Positions 36,533 to 44,884 of a DNA stretch of 64,000 bases are shown here, piece by piece. Location of the stretch: the NCBI GenBank assembly GCA_963740255.1, contig CAVUDO010000002.1, forward strand, positions 1,116,001 to 1,180,000. The letters run 5' to 3'. Positions within the stretch are counted from its first letter, which is position 1. Each line of letters starts with the position of its first letter. This stretch comes from CAVUDO01 sp963740255 (GTDB taxonomy: Bacteria; Actinomycetota; Actinomycetes; Mycobacteriales; Cryptosporangiaceae). Made by a program: the position numbers and the translations under genes. A model generated the notes under the pieces. The model ran no database searches. It saw only the letters and a list, made by a program, of their open reading frames with translations, and was not told where the DNA came from.

Positions 36533-37795
36533 TCAATCCGCGGCGGTGGATCGGCCGCCTGAGTCCCTCCTTGCCGCGGCGGAGAGCCGGTAGGTTCCGG
36601 CGCGTTCCTCCACCAGCCCGCGCAGCACCAATGTCGGCAACGCGCGCCGGACCGCCACCGACGTGGTGCGTGCCGCGAGCGCGATCGCCTCCACGGCCGC
36701 GGCCGCACCAGCCGGGACCGCCTCCAGCACCCGCTCCAACGCCGGGTCGAGAGAGGGTCTGCCGCCCGGGGATGTGTCGGTCCCCGCGCCGTGAGAACCG
36801 ATGTCGTCGAGGCCTTCACCGATCCGTCCCACCGCCTCGACCACATGGGCGGCGGAGCCCACCAGGGTCGCGCAGCCGTCGCGGAGGAGGGTATGCGTCC
36901 CGACCGACATCGCAGAGGTGACCGGGCCGGGCACCGCCATCACGACACGACCGAGCTGATGGGCCCGGTCGGCGGTGCTGCTCGCGCCCGAACGGGCGCC
37001 GGCCTCGACCACCACCACGCCGGCGCACAGTGCCGCGATCAGCCGGTTGCGGAGGAGGAAGCGGTGCTTCTGCGGGCTCTCGCCCGGCGCGTACTCCGTG
37101 AGCAGCAGACCCGAGTCGGCGATCCGGTCGAAGAGGGCTGTGTGCCCGACGGGATAGGCGGCGTCGATCCCACCGGCCAGGGCCGCGATCGTCACTCCAC
37201 CCGCACCGAGCGCGCCGCGGTGCGCCGCCCCGTCGATCCCGTAGGCGCCACCGGACACGACCGTCCACTCCCGGTCTGCCAACCCATGGCCGAGCTCGCC
37301 GGCCACGTGGGCGCCGTAGGCCGTGGCGGCCCGGGCTCCGACGACCGCCACCGCCCGCCGGCTCGACGCGGCCAGCCGGGCGGGACCGCGCAACCAGAGG
37401 CACAGCGGCGGCGCCCAGTGCCGACCCACCGCATCGGCGAGCAATGCCAACGGTGCGAGCTGCTGCGTCGGCCACTCCGGATCCTCGGGGACGACCACCC
37501 GGCCGCCGAGCCGTTCGGTGCGGGCCAGATCGTCCGACGCCCGCGCCCACGGATCGGCCGTCCCGAGCCGCGCACGCAGCACCCGAACCCACGGGTCGGT
37601 GCGTGACCTCTCGCCGACGCGGGTGAGCACCTCCTCCGGACCGTGCCGGTCGACCAACGCGGCCAGGTCGCGGTTGCCGGCCTCGGCCAGCCGGCTCAGT
37701 GCCACCCGTGCCAGCCTCGTGCGGAGCGGCGCACCGGCCGGCCCGCGTTCAGGCGCCGCGCCCGGTGCGGCCGCGTCCGCGACGTGCTCGGTCAT
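36533..37795 (-). CDS. dprA: DNA-processing protein DprA
   Basis: 420-residue protein that loads RecA onto incoming single-stranded DNA. The Rossmann-like DprA core spans about 110-310: VAVVGARAATAYG, VVSGGAYGIDGAAHRGAL, GGIDAAYPVGHTALFDRI and SEY-like LLTEYAPGESPQKHRFLLRNRLIA. A winged-helix domain ends the protein (VRRALPTLVLRGLVEERAG). ATG at 37795 overlaps the original comM stop (ATGA). Because an element now splits comM, dprA has lost its normal upstream neighbour and possibly its transcript. Confidence 0.94.
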   Translation of the reverse strand: MTEHVADAAAPGAAPERGPAGAPLRTRLARVALSRLAEAGNRDLAALVDRHGPEEVLTRVGERSRTDPWVRVLRARLGTADPWARASDDLARTERLGGRVVVPEDPEWPTQQLAPLALLADAVGRHWAPPLCLWLRGPARLAASSRRAVAVVGARAATAYGAHVAGELGHGLADREWTVVSGGAYGIDGAAHRGALGAGGVTIAALAGGIDAAYPVGHTALFDRIADSGLLLTEYAPGESPQKHRFLLRNRLIAALCAGVVVVEAGARSGASSTADRAHQLGRVVMAVPGPVTSAMSVGTHTLLRDGCATLVGSAAHVVEAVGRIGEGLDDIGSHGAGTDTSPGGRPSLDPALERVLEAVPAGAAAAVEAIALAARTTSVAVRRALPTLVLRGLVEERAGTYRLSAAARRDSGGRSTAAD

Positions 37796-37884
37796 GCCGC
37801 CCTCCCCCGCCGCAGGTAGACGGCCTCGTTGACGTCGCCGGCGTCCGGCAGCGTCCGGCCGGCCAGGTCGGCAAGCGTCCACGC
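37792..37884 (-). pseudogene. comM: 3' end of comM, cut off by the integrated element
   Basis: This stretch encodes the last 30 residues of ComM (AWTLADLAGRTLPDAGDV, then NEAVYLRRGRAA) plus its TGA, which overlaps the dprA ATG. It has no start of its own: upstream in frame lies the element. The sequence is the typical C-terminus of actinobacterial YifB/ComM proteins. The remainder of the gene is at 45,197-46,657. Joining the two at the shared GATC gives an uninterrupted frame reading RVLRI-AWTLADLAG. Confidence 0.93.
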
Positions 37885-37912
37885 GATCACCTGTACCTTA
37901 GACTCGCGTATG
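37865..37912. other. attL of the integrative element
   Basis: The crossover lies within GATC at 37885-37888. To its left is comM sequence; to its right is the element half-site GATCAC.TGTAC followed 10 bases later by CGTATGT. The same pattern with the same spacing appears, inverted, at the right end. A large serine integrase gene starts 24 bases inside. Only four bases are shared by both ends, consistent with the short overlap used by serine integrases. Confidence 0.85.
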
Positions 37913-39375
37913 TGGATACCGTTGTGTACCTCCGACAAAGCCTCGACCGCCTCGGCGACGAACTCGGCGTCACCCGCCAGCGCGAGGACTGCAGCAAGCT
38001 CGCTGAACTGCGTGGATGGACCGTCGTGGCCGAACACACCGACAACGACACCAGCGCCGCGGGCACGCGCATCCGGCCAGGGTTCGAGGCCGTGATCCAG
38101 GCCGTCGAGACCGGCCAGGCGCGGTGCATCGTGGCGTGGGACATGAGCCGACTCACCCGCAACGCCCGGGACCGCCTGAGGCTCCTGGAGGCCGGCAAAC
38201 GCCACAGCGTCACCGTGGCGTTCGTCCGCGGCTCCGACCTCGACCTCGGGACACCCGCCGGCCGGCTCACAGCCGACATTCTCGGGTCCGTGGCCCTACA
38301 CGAGATCGAGCAGAAGTCCGACCGCCAGCGACGCTCAGCGCAACAGGCCGCCGAACAGGGACGCCGCGTCGGCGGTCGCCGGCCGTTCGGCTACGAACCG
38401 GACGGGATGACCATCCGGGAGGACGAGGCCGTCGCCGTGGTGGCCGCGTACGACAGCATCTTGTCCGGTGTCCCGCTCGGGGCCATTGCGCGGGACTGGA
38501 ACGCGCGGGGGCTCCTCACGCCACAGAAGACGCGCGGCGGGGACCCATCGGAGTGGACCAGTCAGACCCTCGGTCCCGTGCTGCAGAACCCACGGTATGC
38601 CGGACTCCGCAGCCACGTCACGGAGGCTGTCCGCGTCGCCAACCCCGACCCGCGGGCAGCGCGGATCGCAGGCATTGTTGGCCCGGCACAGTGGCCGGCA
38701 CTAGTCACCGAAGAGACGTGGCGTGCGGCCGTCGAGGTGCTGCGAGACCCGACGCGGGCTCACCTCGGCCGGGCCGGGCGTGGGCTGCTCACCGGAGTGG
38801 CGCTGTGCGGCGCGTGTGCGGCGTCCACACCGCCGGTCGAGGCGACCGTCCACAAAGGCGCGGCGCCGGGCCGTGGCGGCCGACCCGGGCATGGCACGTA
38901 CCGATGCTCGGCCAACCTCGGCCACATGAATCGTCAGAGCCGGCCCGTGGACGAGTACGTGTCCGAGATCGTGATCGCGCGGTTGAGCCGGCCCGACGCC
39001 GCGAGGCTGCTCACCGACGACAAGCGCCCCGACGCGGCCAAGCTCCGGCGCGAGGCCGCCGCCTTGCGCTCCCGACTCGACGGGCTGTCCGGGCTCTACG
39101 CAGACGGCACTGTCACCGCGGCCGGCGTCCGCCGCGACTCCGCCAAGCTCAAAGCGAAGCTGGCCGCTGTCGAGCGTGAGCAGGCGGACGCCGGCCGGGT
39201 GAACATCCTCGGCCCGCTCATCGGCACGGACGACGTACGGGCGGAGTGGGAGGCGTTCACCGTCGATCACCGACGTGCCGTGATCGGCACGCTCATGACG
39301 ATCACCCTGCTCGCGCCCGGAAGGGGCACCCGCACGTTCAGGCCCGAGACCGTGGTCATCGAGTGGGACGCCTGA
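37912..39375 (+). CDS. int: Large serine recombinase (integrase)
   Basis: 487-residue site-specific recombinase. The resolvase-type catalytic domain (1-140) has the nucleophile Ser10 in YLRQSLDR, and MSRLTRNARDRLRLLE. The recombinase domain follows (GRRPFGYEPDGMTIREDEA). A zinc-ribbon is formed by CGAC plus a later C-x5-H (YRCSANLGHMNR), and a coiled coil spans about 385-440 (KLRREAAALRSRLDGLSG). GTG at 37912 is required, since any later start would delete Ser10. No Shine-Dalgarno sequence is visible, so translation may be leaderless. The start codon lies only 24 bases from the crossover, hence its promoter changes on integration. Confidence 0.95.
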   Translation: MDTVVYLRQSLDRLGDELGVTRQREDCSKLAELRGWTVVAEHTDNDTSAAGTRIRPGFEAVIQAVETGQARCIVAWDMSRLTRNARDRLRLLEAGKRHSVTVAFVRGSDLDLGTPAGRLTADILGSVALHEIEQKSDRQRRSAQQAAEQGRRVGGRRPFGYEPDGMTIREDEAVAVVAAYDSILSGVPLGAIARDWNARGLLTPQKTRGGDPSEWTSQTLGPVLQNPRYAGLRSHVTEAVRVANPDPRAARIAGIVGPAQWPALVTEETWRAAVEVLRDPTRAHLGRAGRGLLTGVALCGACAASTPPVEATVHKGAAPGRGGRPGHGTYRCSANLGHMNRQSRPVDEYVSEIVIARLSRPDAARLLTDDKRPDAAKLRREAAALRSRLDGLSGLYADGTVTAAGVRRDSAKLKAKLAAVEREQADAGRVNILGPLIGTDDVRAEWEAFTVDHRRAVIGTLMTITLLAPGRGTRTFRPETVVIEWDA

Positions 39376-39376
39376 C

Positions 39377-39799
39377 CTACGGCCGGTACGCGGAGAGGAT
39401 CACCCGGCCCACGCCCGTGCGCCGCCGTTCGCTGGGCGGCATGGTGGCGCGGTCCATGTCGGCCAGGGCGCCCTGGTAGTCCGGGCACGGCCACGGTTGG
39501 CGGCAGGCCGGACACGTGGCATCTCCGGGCACGGGCCGGTGGACGACCCGGCGCGCCCATCCGAACAACCACAGGTCGGGGTCGGCCACGCCGGGCGGAG
39601 GAACCAGCCGCACGTCGTGCCTCCCGCGATGGAGGGGCAGGGACGCGACGGAGCCGGGAATCCAGGCCACCCGTGGGTGTGGACTCGCCGCCGCGCCCCT
39701 GCCCGGCCCGCCCGCCGAGGGCGCGGACACCAGCCCGGCAGGCGAACCATGGACGGCCACCCAGCGGTGGCCACACAGCGAAGCCTCGCGCTCACGCAC
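39377..39799 (-). CDS. Hypothetical Cys-motif protein
   Basis: 140-residue protein with the short zinc-knuckle-like motif CPACRQPWPCPDYQ at about 96-109. Similar C-x-x-C-x4-5-P-C motifs recur in small proteins on actinobacterial mobile elements, with no assigned function. The N-terminal half includes LCGHRWVAVHGSPAG. It ends two bases from the integrase stop and is divergent from the XRE regulator, with 47 bases between starts. That gap has two copies of GGCAAAC (39,829 and 39,839 region). The start is uncertain. Confidence 0.6.
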   Translation of the reverse strand: MREREASLCGHRWVAVHGSPAGLVSAPSAGGPGRGAAASPHPRVAWIPGSVASLPLHRGRHDVRLVPPPGVADPDLWLFGWARRVVHRPVPGDATCPACRQPWPCPDYQGALADMDRATMPPSERRRTGVGRVILSAYRP

Positions 39800-39846
39800 C
39801 GAGTCGTGGGACCGTTAGCGCCTAGGCGGCAAACACCCGGCAAACG

Positions 39847-40776
39847 GTGGCGGCGATGATCGGCGACGAAATACGCGCAGCGCGGCAGGCGCTCGGCTTG
39901 AGCCTGCGCGAGACCGCCCGCCGCGCGCACGTCAACGCCGGGTACCTCTCGCAGATCGAGAACGGCAACCGCATACCGTCCGCGGCCGTTCTCCGCGCCT
40001 TGGGCGACGTGCTCGTCGCGGACCTGCGCCTGCCCGTGCCAGTGTCCGTCGATCCGGTCCGTGCCGACCCCGCCGCCCTTGGCCTCCTGGCGGGGGTGCT
40101 CGTGGGACAGAGGCGGCTGGAGGACGCCATCGGTGCCCGCCCGATCCGAACTGCCGTCGATGCGCAGGCACGAGCCGTCAGCGCCATGGTGGCGCTGGCA
40201 CGGGGACCACTCCGGCCCGCCGTACTCGACGTGGCGGCGCAGTGGGCACAGTTCGCCGGATGGCTGCACACCGCGACCGGCGACTACGAGGGAGCGCACC
40301 GCTGGTTCGACCGCGCGGCGGATTGGGCGCTGGAGAACGCCGACGCGAACATGCTCTCCACCGTCTTGGGCATGCGCGGGTACGTCGCGTGGAAGCGGGG
40401 GGACCTCCCCCTGATGCTCGCGCTCGCCCGGGCGGCAGGCCGTGACACGGGGGCAACGCCCGGGCAGCGGGCTCTCGCAGCGCAGCAGGAGGCACGCGCC
40501 CACGCGCTGCTCGGGGACGCCGACGCCACGGACCGACTGCTCGACACGGCGCTCGTCCACGCCGAACGGATCGAACCAGACAACGAACCGCCGTGGGCAT
40601 ACTTCTTCGGCACGGACTTCCTGCACTTGCAGCGCGGCCGGGCCTACCGCTACCTCGGCCGGCGGGAGCGCGCCGCAGAGACACTGACGGCCGGCCTCGC
40701 GGGCCTGCCCGACGACATACGAGATGCCGAATGGGTGCAGTCGTATCGGCACGACCTCATCGCGGTCGAGGACTGA
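39847..40776 (+). CDS. XRE-family regulator with TPR-like C-terminus
   Basis: 309-residue regulator. The Cro/C1-type HTH is at about residues 7-60 (IRAARQALGLSLRETARRAH, then VNAGYLSQIENGNRIPSA). Residues 130-300 are helical repeats resembling TPR (ALENADANMLSTVLGMRGYV; RAYRYLGRRERAAETLTAGL). Such proteins in actinomycete elements often control excision or transfer genes in response to a peptide or host signal. Start ATG 39847; ATG at 39856 is an alternative. It is the only other rightward gene of the element. Confidence 0.85.
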   Translation: MAAMIGDEIRAARQALGLSLRETARRAHVNAGYLSQIENGNRIPSAAVLRALGDVLVADLRLPVPVSVDPVRADPAALGLLAGVLVGQRRLEDAIGARPIRTAVDAQARAVSAMVALARGPLRPAVLDVAAQWAQFAGWLHTATGDYEGAHRWFDRAADWALENADANMLSTVLGMRGYVAWKRGDLPLMLALARAAGRDTGATPGQRALAAQQEARAHALLGDADATDRLLDTALVHAERIEPDNEPPWAYFFGTDFLHLQRGRAYRYLGRRERAAETLTAGLAGLPDDIRDAEWVQSYRHDLIAVED

Positions 40777-40825
40777 GCTACGCCCACAGCGTCCACGCGG
40801 ACGCCTGTGTCGTGCGGGCGTAGCT
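40776..40825. terminator. Bidirectional terminator hairpin
   Basis: AGCTACGCCC (40776-40785) and GGGCGTAGCT (40816-40825) are perfect 10-bp arms enclosing a second stem built from CACAGCGTCC and GGACGCCTGTG. It lies in the 59-base gap between the convergent XRE gene and the leftward operon, exactly where a shared terminator is expected. Confidence 0.8.
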
Positions 40826-40835
40826 GAACCCGGCG

Positions 40836-41273
40836 TCACGCTACGTCGGGACGTTGCGTGTAGATCTCGTCGTGCGACCTGAGCAGCCGTAGGTCGTGGC
40901 CGTGGGGCAGCTCTGGAGGGTGTCCACGGGTGAACGTGGACACCGGCCGCCACGCCAGCTCGTGGCGGCGCTCGACCACTGTGTGCCGCGCGGCGGCGAG
41001 GTCGGTGTCCAGGCTCAGCGGGCAGCCGATGGGATCGTGCGCGAAGTACACCGCGCCGCCCGCGCCCGCCCGGAACCTCCACAGCGCCGTCCAGCCGCAC
41101 TGCCGCGGCTGCCACAGTTGCCAGCCCGGCGGCGGCGGCGTCTCGGCGCACGTGCACCCTGAGACCACGGCCTGTCCCGCCCACAGCGCCGCCAGGGCGG
41201 CGCCGCGGACCGGCACGGTCACCCGGAGGAGCCGGGCGTCCTCGGCGTAGTGGATCAGGTGGTCAGGCGGCAT
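40836..41273 (-). CDS. Hypothetical protein of the integrative element
   Basis: 145-residue protein of no family I recognise. It contains five prolines after CTCAETPPPPGWQ, aromatic-rich WQLWQPRQCGWTALWRF, and several His residues. It is the last gene of the leftward element operon and overlaps the preceding gene by 11 bases, which supports its being real. It ends just before the shared hairpin terminator. Confidence 0.6.
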   Translation of the reverse strand: MPPDHLIHYAEDARLLRVTVPVRGAALAALWAGQAVVSGCTCAETPPPPGWQLWQPRQCGWTALWRFRAGAGGAVYFAHDPIGCPLSLDTDLAAARHTVVERRHELAWRPVSTFTRGHPPELPHGHDLRLLRSHDEIYTQRPDVA

Positions 41274-42039
41274 CGTCGTGGCCGTCCAGGCGGCCGGTGG
41301 CGAGCACCTGGTCGATCGGCGACAGCGGCTCGCGCTCGACCAGCTCGGTCACACCGTGACCGCCCGTCTCGATGAGCCGAGACAGGCCACCCCTGAGAGT
41401 CTGACTGATCGGGTCGACAAACTCGTACTCGTCCTCCGGCGGCGGCGGGATCAACGCGTCGGCCACTTCGGCGACCGCCCCTGCTATCGCGTTCGCCGTG
41501 CCCGTCAGCGGCGTGGACGGCACGATGCGCTTCCGGGAACCGCGCAGGAGGTTCGCCACGCCATGCAGCTCGGCGGCCTCGGCCAGCACCTCGGCCATGG
41601 CACGCTCCGCGGCCCGCAGGCGCGCCTCCATGTCGACCGCCCGGCCGTGGATGTACCCCGCCCACTCCAACGCGGCCGCGTCCACGACCGGGGCCACGGC
41701 CGCCAGCGCGGCATCGGCCGCGTTGTTCGCCGGCTGCAACAGCGCCTTCACGACCCGGAGATGAGAGTCCGCATCGTCCACGAGGTTGCTGGCCGGGACC
41801 TCGCCGGTCCCGCGGTACGCGGCCAACGTGGCGGCCTCGGCCTCGGCCCGCAGGCGCGGCGCGTCCTTGATCTCGGCGAGCAGCGCATCGGCCTCGGCGC
41901 GGGCTCGCCGGGCGGCGTCGGCCGCCTCGACCACCCGCGGGTGCACGTGCCGGGCCGGCAGGCGCAGCTCGGCGACATGTGCGCTTCGAGGATCGGTCGC
42001 CCGCAGGGCTACCGGCTCGCTGGTCCAGATTGCGGTCAT
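41263..42039 (-). CDS. Hypothetical alanine-rich helical protein
   Basis: 258-residue protein, no recognised family. It is strongly helical and Ala/Glu/Arg-rich, with coiled-coil potential at about 35-75 (AADAARRARAEADALLAEIK) and 120-160 (MEARLRAAERAMAEVLAEAA). The C-terminal region carries PPPPEDEYEFVDPISQTL. ATG at 42039 is chosen for AAAGGA upstream. It could be a DNA-binding accessory or structural scaffold, but nothing supports a specific role. Confidence 0.65.
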   Translation of the reverse strand: MTAIWTSEPVALRATDPRSAHVAELRLPARHVHPRVVEAADAARRARAEADALLAEIKDAPRLRAEAEAATLAAYRGTGEVPASNLVDDADSHLRVVKALLQPANNAADAALAAVAPVVDAAALEWAGYIHGRAVDMEARLRAAERAMAEVLAEAAELHGVANLLRGSRKRIVPSTPLTGTANAIAGAVAEVADALIPPPPEDEYEFVDPISQTLRGGLSRLIETGGHGVTELVEREPLSPIDQVLATGRLDGHDDAA

Positions 42040-42082
42040 GATGCGTTCCTTTCGTTGTGGGTGCTTCACGTCGGTCTGTCGG

Positions 42083-42625
42083 TCAGATGGTCGGGAAGGG
42101 GTACAGCCCGGCCGCGTGCAGGGCCCCGCACGTCTCCCGGTGCCAGCGGTCGGCATCCAGCTCGTCCGCGGTCGCCGTGAGCCGGGGTATGCCGACCAGC
42201 CACCGCCCCACGACCGACTTGCAGACGCCCAGCTCGTCGGCGATCTGGCGGATTTCCAAGCCCTCGACCGTCCGCAGGGTGAACGCGCGCCATGCGAGAT
42301 GGCGGCGTGCTCGAAGCGCGGCGGTGCCCATGTGCGGGATGTGGCTACGTCCTCCGGCCGTGGACAGCCGGCCGGCCGGGCGGTGGGCCATGTCGTACGC
42401 CCTGTCCGACATCGTGCCGAACGCGCGGCATCGCGGATGTCCGCCGTGCATGAACAAGGTCGGGGAGTACGGGAGCTGCCACCACCCCCGCCAGTTCCGG
42501 GGCCAGAGGTGTTCCGGCCACCAGCACGAGGTCCCAGATTCAAGGTCCGCCAGCGGGGCGTCGCGCACCCCGTCGGCGAGGGTGCCACCGCCGTCCACAG
42601 CCCAACGGACTGACTCACTCGTCAT
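42083..42625 (-). CDS. HTH-domain protein of the integrative element
   Basis: 180-residue protein. The C-terminal third has a helix-turn-helix, TVEGLEIRQIADELGVCKSV followed by VGRWLVGIPRL. The middle is rich in Trp, His and Cys (CWWPEHLWPRNWRGWW; MHGGHPRCRAFG) and could bind metal. ATG at 42625 is chosen; the open frame runs upstream to 42817 but that part is the CTGCCCG repeat array and is probably not translated. It sits immediately downstream of that array, so it is a candidate binder. Confidence 0.6.
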   Translation of the reverse strand: MTSESVRWAVDGGGTLADGVRDAPLADLESGTSCWWPEHLWPRNWRGWWQLPYSPTLFMHGGHPRCRAFGTMSDRAYDMAHRPAGRLSTAGGRSHIPHMGTAALRARRHLAWRAFTLRTVEGLEIRQIADELGVCKSVVGRWLVGIPRLTATADELDADRWHRETCGALHAAGLYPFPTI

Positions 42626-42666
42626 CGAGACCAGCCGCTGGACGGTGCGCCATATGTCGGACTTGT

Positions 42667-42847
42667 CTGCCCGTGCGTCGCCGGGCAGTTTTCCTGCCCG
42701 AAACTGCCCGCAAAACTGCCCGACCTGCCCGCTGAGTCGGTGTTTCCGCAGGTCAGACCTGCCCGCGAACTTGCCCGGCCCTGCTTGTGGACCTGTCGGC
42801 CAGAACTGCCCGCGCACCGCCCTCTAGGGTGCGGGCAGGTCGGGCAG
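42667..42847. repeat. Iteron-like CTGCCCG array, candidate replication origin
   Basis: CTGCCCG occurs on the + strand at 42667, 42694, 42704, 42716, 42725, 42759 and 42806, a one-mismatch TTGCCCG at 42771, and inverted copies (CGGGCAG) at 42682, 42832 and 42841. Neighbouring copies at 42694-42725 are 9-12 bases apart, close to one helical turn. The array fills the gap between the RepA-like ATPase gene and the HTH gene and reaches the last codons of the former. Iterons beside a rep gene usually mark a replication origin or an autoregulatory site. Confidence 0.6.
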
Positions 42848-44314
42848 GTTGGGCGGTGGTGGAACATCAACCACCGCCCTGGGGGTGTTCTTGCGCAGCC
42901 GCGCGATCCTCGATGCCTGCTCCTTGGTGACCGCCCGCCCGCCCTGGCCGAGGGTCTGGAGCAGACGGTCGCGGCCTGCGGTCTTCGGCAGGCCCAGGGC
43001 GTCGGCCACCGCGGCGAGCGCGTGGACCTCGGTCGCGGCGTCGGCCGCGACGCTGGCGAACGGGTCGGTGTCCACGTAGGCAGAGCCGGTGCCGGGCACC
43101 GTGACGAGCGCGAGCGGCACCGGCTCGCACAGCTCGCCGTCCTTGACCTTGCGGTGGTGGAGCACTCGGGGGTTGCGCGGACCGCGGTCCTCCTGGTCGC
43201 CCGCGAGTCGGACCACCCATGACGTGTCGAGGTCGTCCTCGTTGACCGAGGACCCGCGTGCCCGCTCGCCCGCGTGGCCGGTGTGGTGCAGCAGCAACGC
43301 CGTGCAGCCCGTGTCGTCACGCAGCGACGCCACCCGGTCCACCACGGCGCCCATCTCCTTGGCCGAGTTTTCCTCGACACCCGGCGCGCACCGATGGAAG
43401 GTGTCGAACACGACCAGTCCGGCATCCGTTTCGCGGATGCGATCGCGCACCCATGCCACGTCGTCGTCATCGGTCAGGCGGACCGGCCTGGCGATGACGG
43501 TGAGCATCCCGCGCGGAATGTCGCCGTGCTTGGACCGCCACGCGGCCAGCCGGCGACGTAGCCCGGTGACGCCCTCCGCGGCCACGTACATGACCGGCCG
43601 AGCAGCGGGCACCGGGTGCCCGCTCCACCCCTGTCCGGTCGCCAGGTGGCCCGCCCAGCTCAGCGCCAAGAATGTCTTGTATGTCCCGAACTTGCCGGCC
43701 AGCATCGCCACCGTGCCCACGTCGAGCACACCGCCGATCAGCGGTTCGGGCGAGGGCAGGTCGTCCAGGTCGTTGGCGTCGTACACGCTGGCGGCCAGCC
43801 GGTGCGCCGCGGGCGGCTCAGCGTCCCGCCAATCGGACGGCACCTCCCAGGCCGGCGGCACCTCCACACCGCGACGCGCGATGCCGAGCGCGTCCATAGC
43901 GGCCGCGACGTTGCCGTCGTGGTCCATCGCGGCCACGAAGTCCAGCGGCGTCCACATCGAACTCCCGGACCGCGGATTGCCGCCGGCCAGCTCGTCCGGG
44001 GGATGGTCGGTCCAGACCTTGAGCGGACCCCACCCCCGCGACGTGTCGAAGCGGCCACACCCCGGCTCGTGCGCGGTGGCCGACTTCGGCGAGGCGTGGG
44101 CGCCCGGCGCGGTCCAGATCGGGCACCCGCACTGGTCCGGTCGGCCAGTCGCGGTCCATCCGTGGGCGGGCAGCAGCCGGTCCCATATCGAGCCGTCGCC
44201 GGACGGCTCGACAGCGGGCAGCAGGGCCGCGGACCGCGGGACTTCGCCGAGCGCGATACGGGCACGGATCATGGCTCGCTGTTCGGCGATCTCGGCCCGG
44301 TCGTCGCCGGTCAT
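42824..44314 (-). CDS. RepA-like AAA-family ATPase
   Basis: 496-residue protein. The N-terminal 200 residues hold a Cys/His-containing segment (CGCPIWTAPGAHASP; HEPGCGRF) that could be a zinc-binding primase-like module. The ATPase core follows: Walker A LAGKFGTYKTFLALSWA, Walker B GLVVFDTFH, then LLLHHTGHAG, the arrangement of AAA_25/RepA-type replicative helicases. ATG at 44314 overlaps the upstream stop (ATGA). With the adjacent iteron-like array it may start element replication after excision. A RecA-like KaiC-type role is the alternative. Confidence 0.8.
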   Translation of the reverse strand: MTGDDRAEIAEQRAMIRARIALGEVPRSAALLPAVEPSGDGSIWDRLLPAHGWTATGRPDQCGCPIWTAPGAHASPKSATAHEPGCGRFDTSRGWGPLKVWTDHPPDELAGGNPRSGSSMWTPLDFVAAMDHDGNVAAAMDALGIARRGVEVPPAWEVPSDWRDAEPPAAHRLAASVYDANDLDDLPSPEPLIGGVLDVGTVAMLAGKFGTYKTFLALSWAGHLATGQGWSGHPVPAARPVMYVAAEGVTGLRRRLAAWRSKHGDIPRGMLTVIARPVRLTDDDDVAWVRDRIRETDAGLVVFDTFHRCAPGVEENSAKEMGAVVDRVASLRDDTGCTALLLHHTGHAGERARGSSVNEDDLDTSWVVRLAGDQEDRGPRNPRVLHHRKVKDGELCEPVPLALVTVPGTGSAYVDTDPFASVAADAATEVHALAAVADALGLPKTAGRDRLLQTLGQGGRAVTKEQASRIARLRKNTPRAVVDVPPPPNLPDLPAP

Positions 44315-44583
44315 GACGCCGACCACCTGTCCACGGGGTCGCCGTGGTCCCGCGCGATCTCGGTCCGCAGCTCGGCCACCGTGATTCCGCGACTGTGGGC
44401 GGCGTACTCCAGCTTGGTCGCGCAGAAGCGGCCGCGTAGCCACGCACGGGGGCCGGACAGGGCCGGATGCTCGGGGGTCAGAATCTCCAGCCATCCGCCC
44501 TCATCGGCGTGGTCGCGGCCGTGCAGCGGGCAGACCGCGCCGGAGCACGTGCGCGGCTCGTGCGGGATCACGAGGGCCGGCAC
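44311..44583 (-). CDS. Small hypothetical protein upstream of RepA-like ATPase
   Basis: 90-residue protein with a Cys/His cluster near the N-terminus (EPRTCSGAVCPLHGRDH), possibly a zinc site, and a helical C-terminus (RGITVAELRTEIARDHGD). Its stop overlaps the ATPase start (ATGA), so the two are translationally coupled. No family recognised. Confidence 0.65.
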   Translation of the reverse strand: MPALVIPHEPRTCSGAVCPLHGRDHADEGGWLEILTPEHPALSGPRAWLRGRFCATKLEYAAHSRGITVAELRTEIARDHGDPVDRWSAS

Positions 44584-44662
44584 AGTACCCCCAGGGGTGT
44601 AATATCCGGCTCGGGAGTGGTGCGGGCGGCCTCGTGGGGATGCGGGGCCGTTACGTTTGGGG

Positions 44663-44875
44663 TCATGCCGCAGCCGCCCCCCTCGCGGAGGTGAAGATGC
44701 CGCGGAGCTTGGCGACCTGCTCGTCAGTCAGTTCGGGCGCACGAGCCACGACCGCCTTGACCGCACCGGCCAGATGCATCCGGCGCGCGTGCTCGCGCCG
44801 TTGCTCGGGTGTTTTGCGTGCGTTGGCTTTGAGACCGCCTTGGCGACCCCACTGGACGGCCTGGCTCTCGGCCAC
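44663..44875 (-). CDS. Small basic helical protein, first gene of the element operon
   Basis: 70-residue protein rich in Arg, Lys and Ala: SQAVQWGRQGGLKANARKTP followed by EQRREHARRMHLAGAVKAVV and a short ELTDEQVAKLRGIF helix. Proteins of this size and composition are often DNA-binding (excisionase- or KorA-like) on mobile elements, but no family match is clear. GTG at 44875 follows GGAGG. An exact inverted repeat lies immediately upstream. Confidence 0.6.
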   Translation of the reverse strand: MAESQAVQWGRQGGLKANARKTPEQRREHARRMHLAGAVKAVVARAPELTDEQVAKLRGIFTSARGAAAA

Positions 44876-44884
44876 GGCGTTCCT

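Noticed and set aside
37865..37912. tRNA gene as the integration target
   Set aside because: No cloverleaf can be drawn at either junction, and I found no tRNA or rRNA gene elsewhere in the window. The target is the comM coding sequence.
42083..42817. Longer 244-codon version of the HTH protein
   Set aside because: The extra 64 residues are coded by the CTGCCCG array and are repeats of GQF/GQV with no similarity; the ATG at 42625 is more likely.
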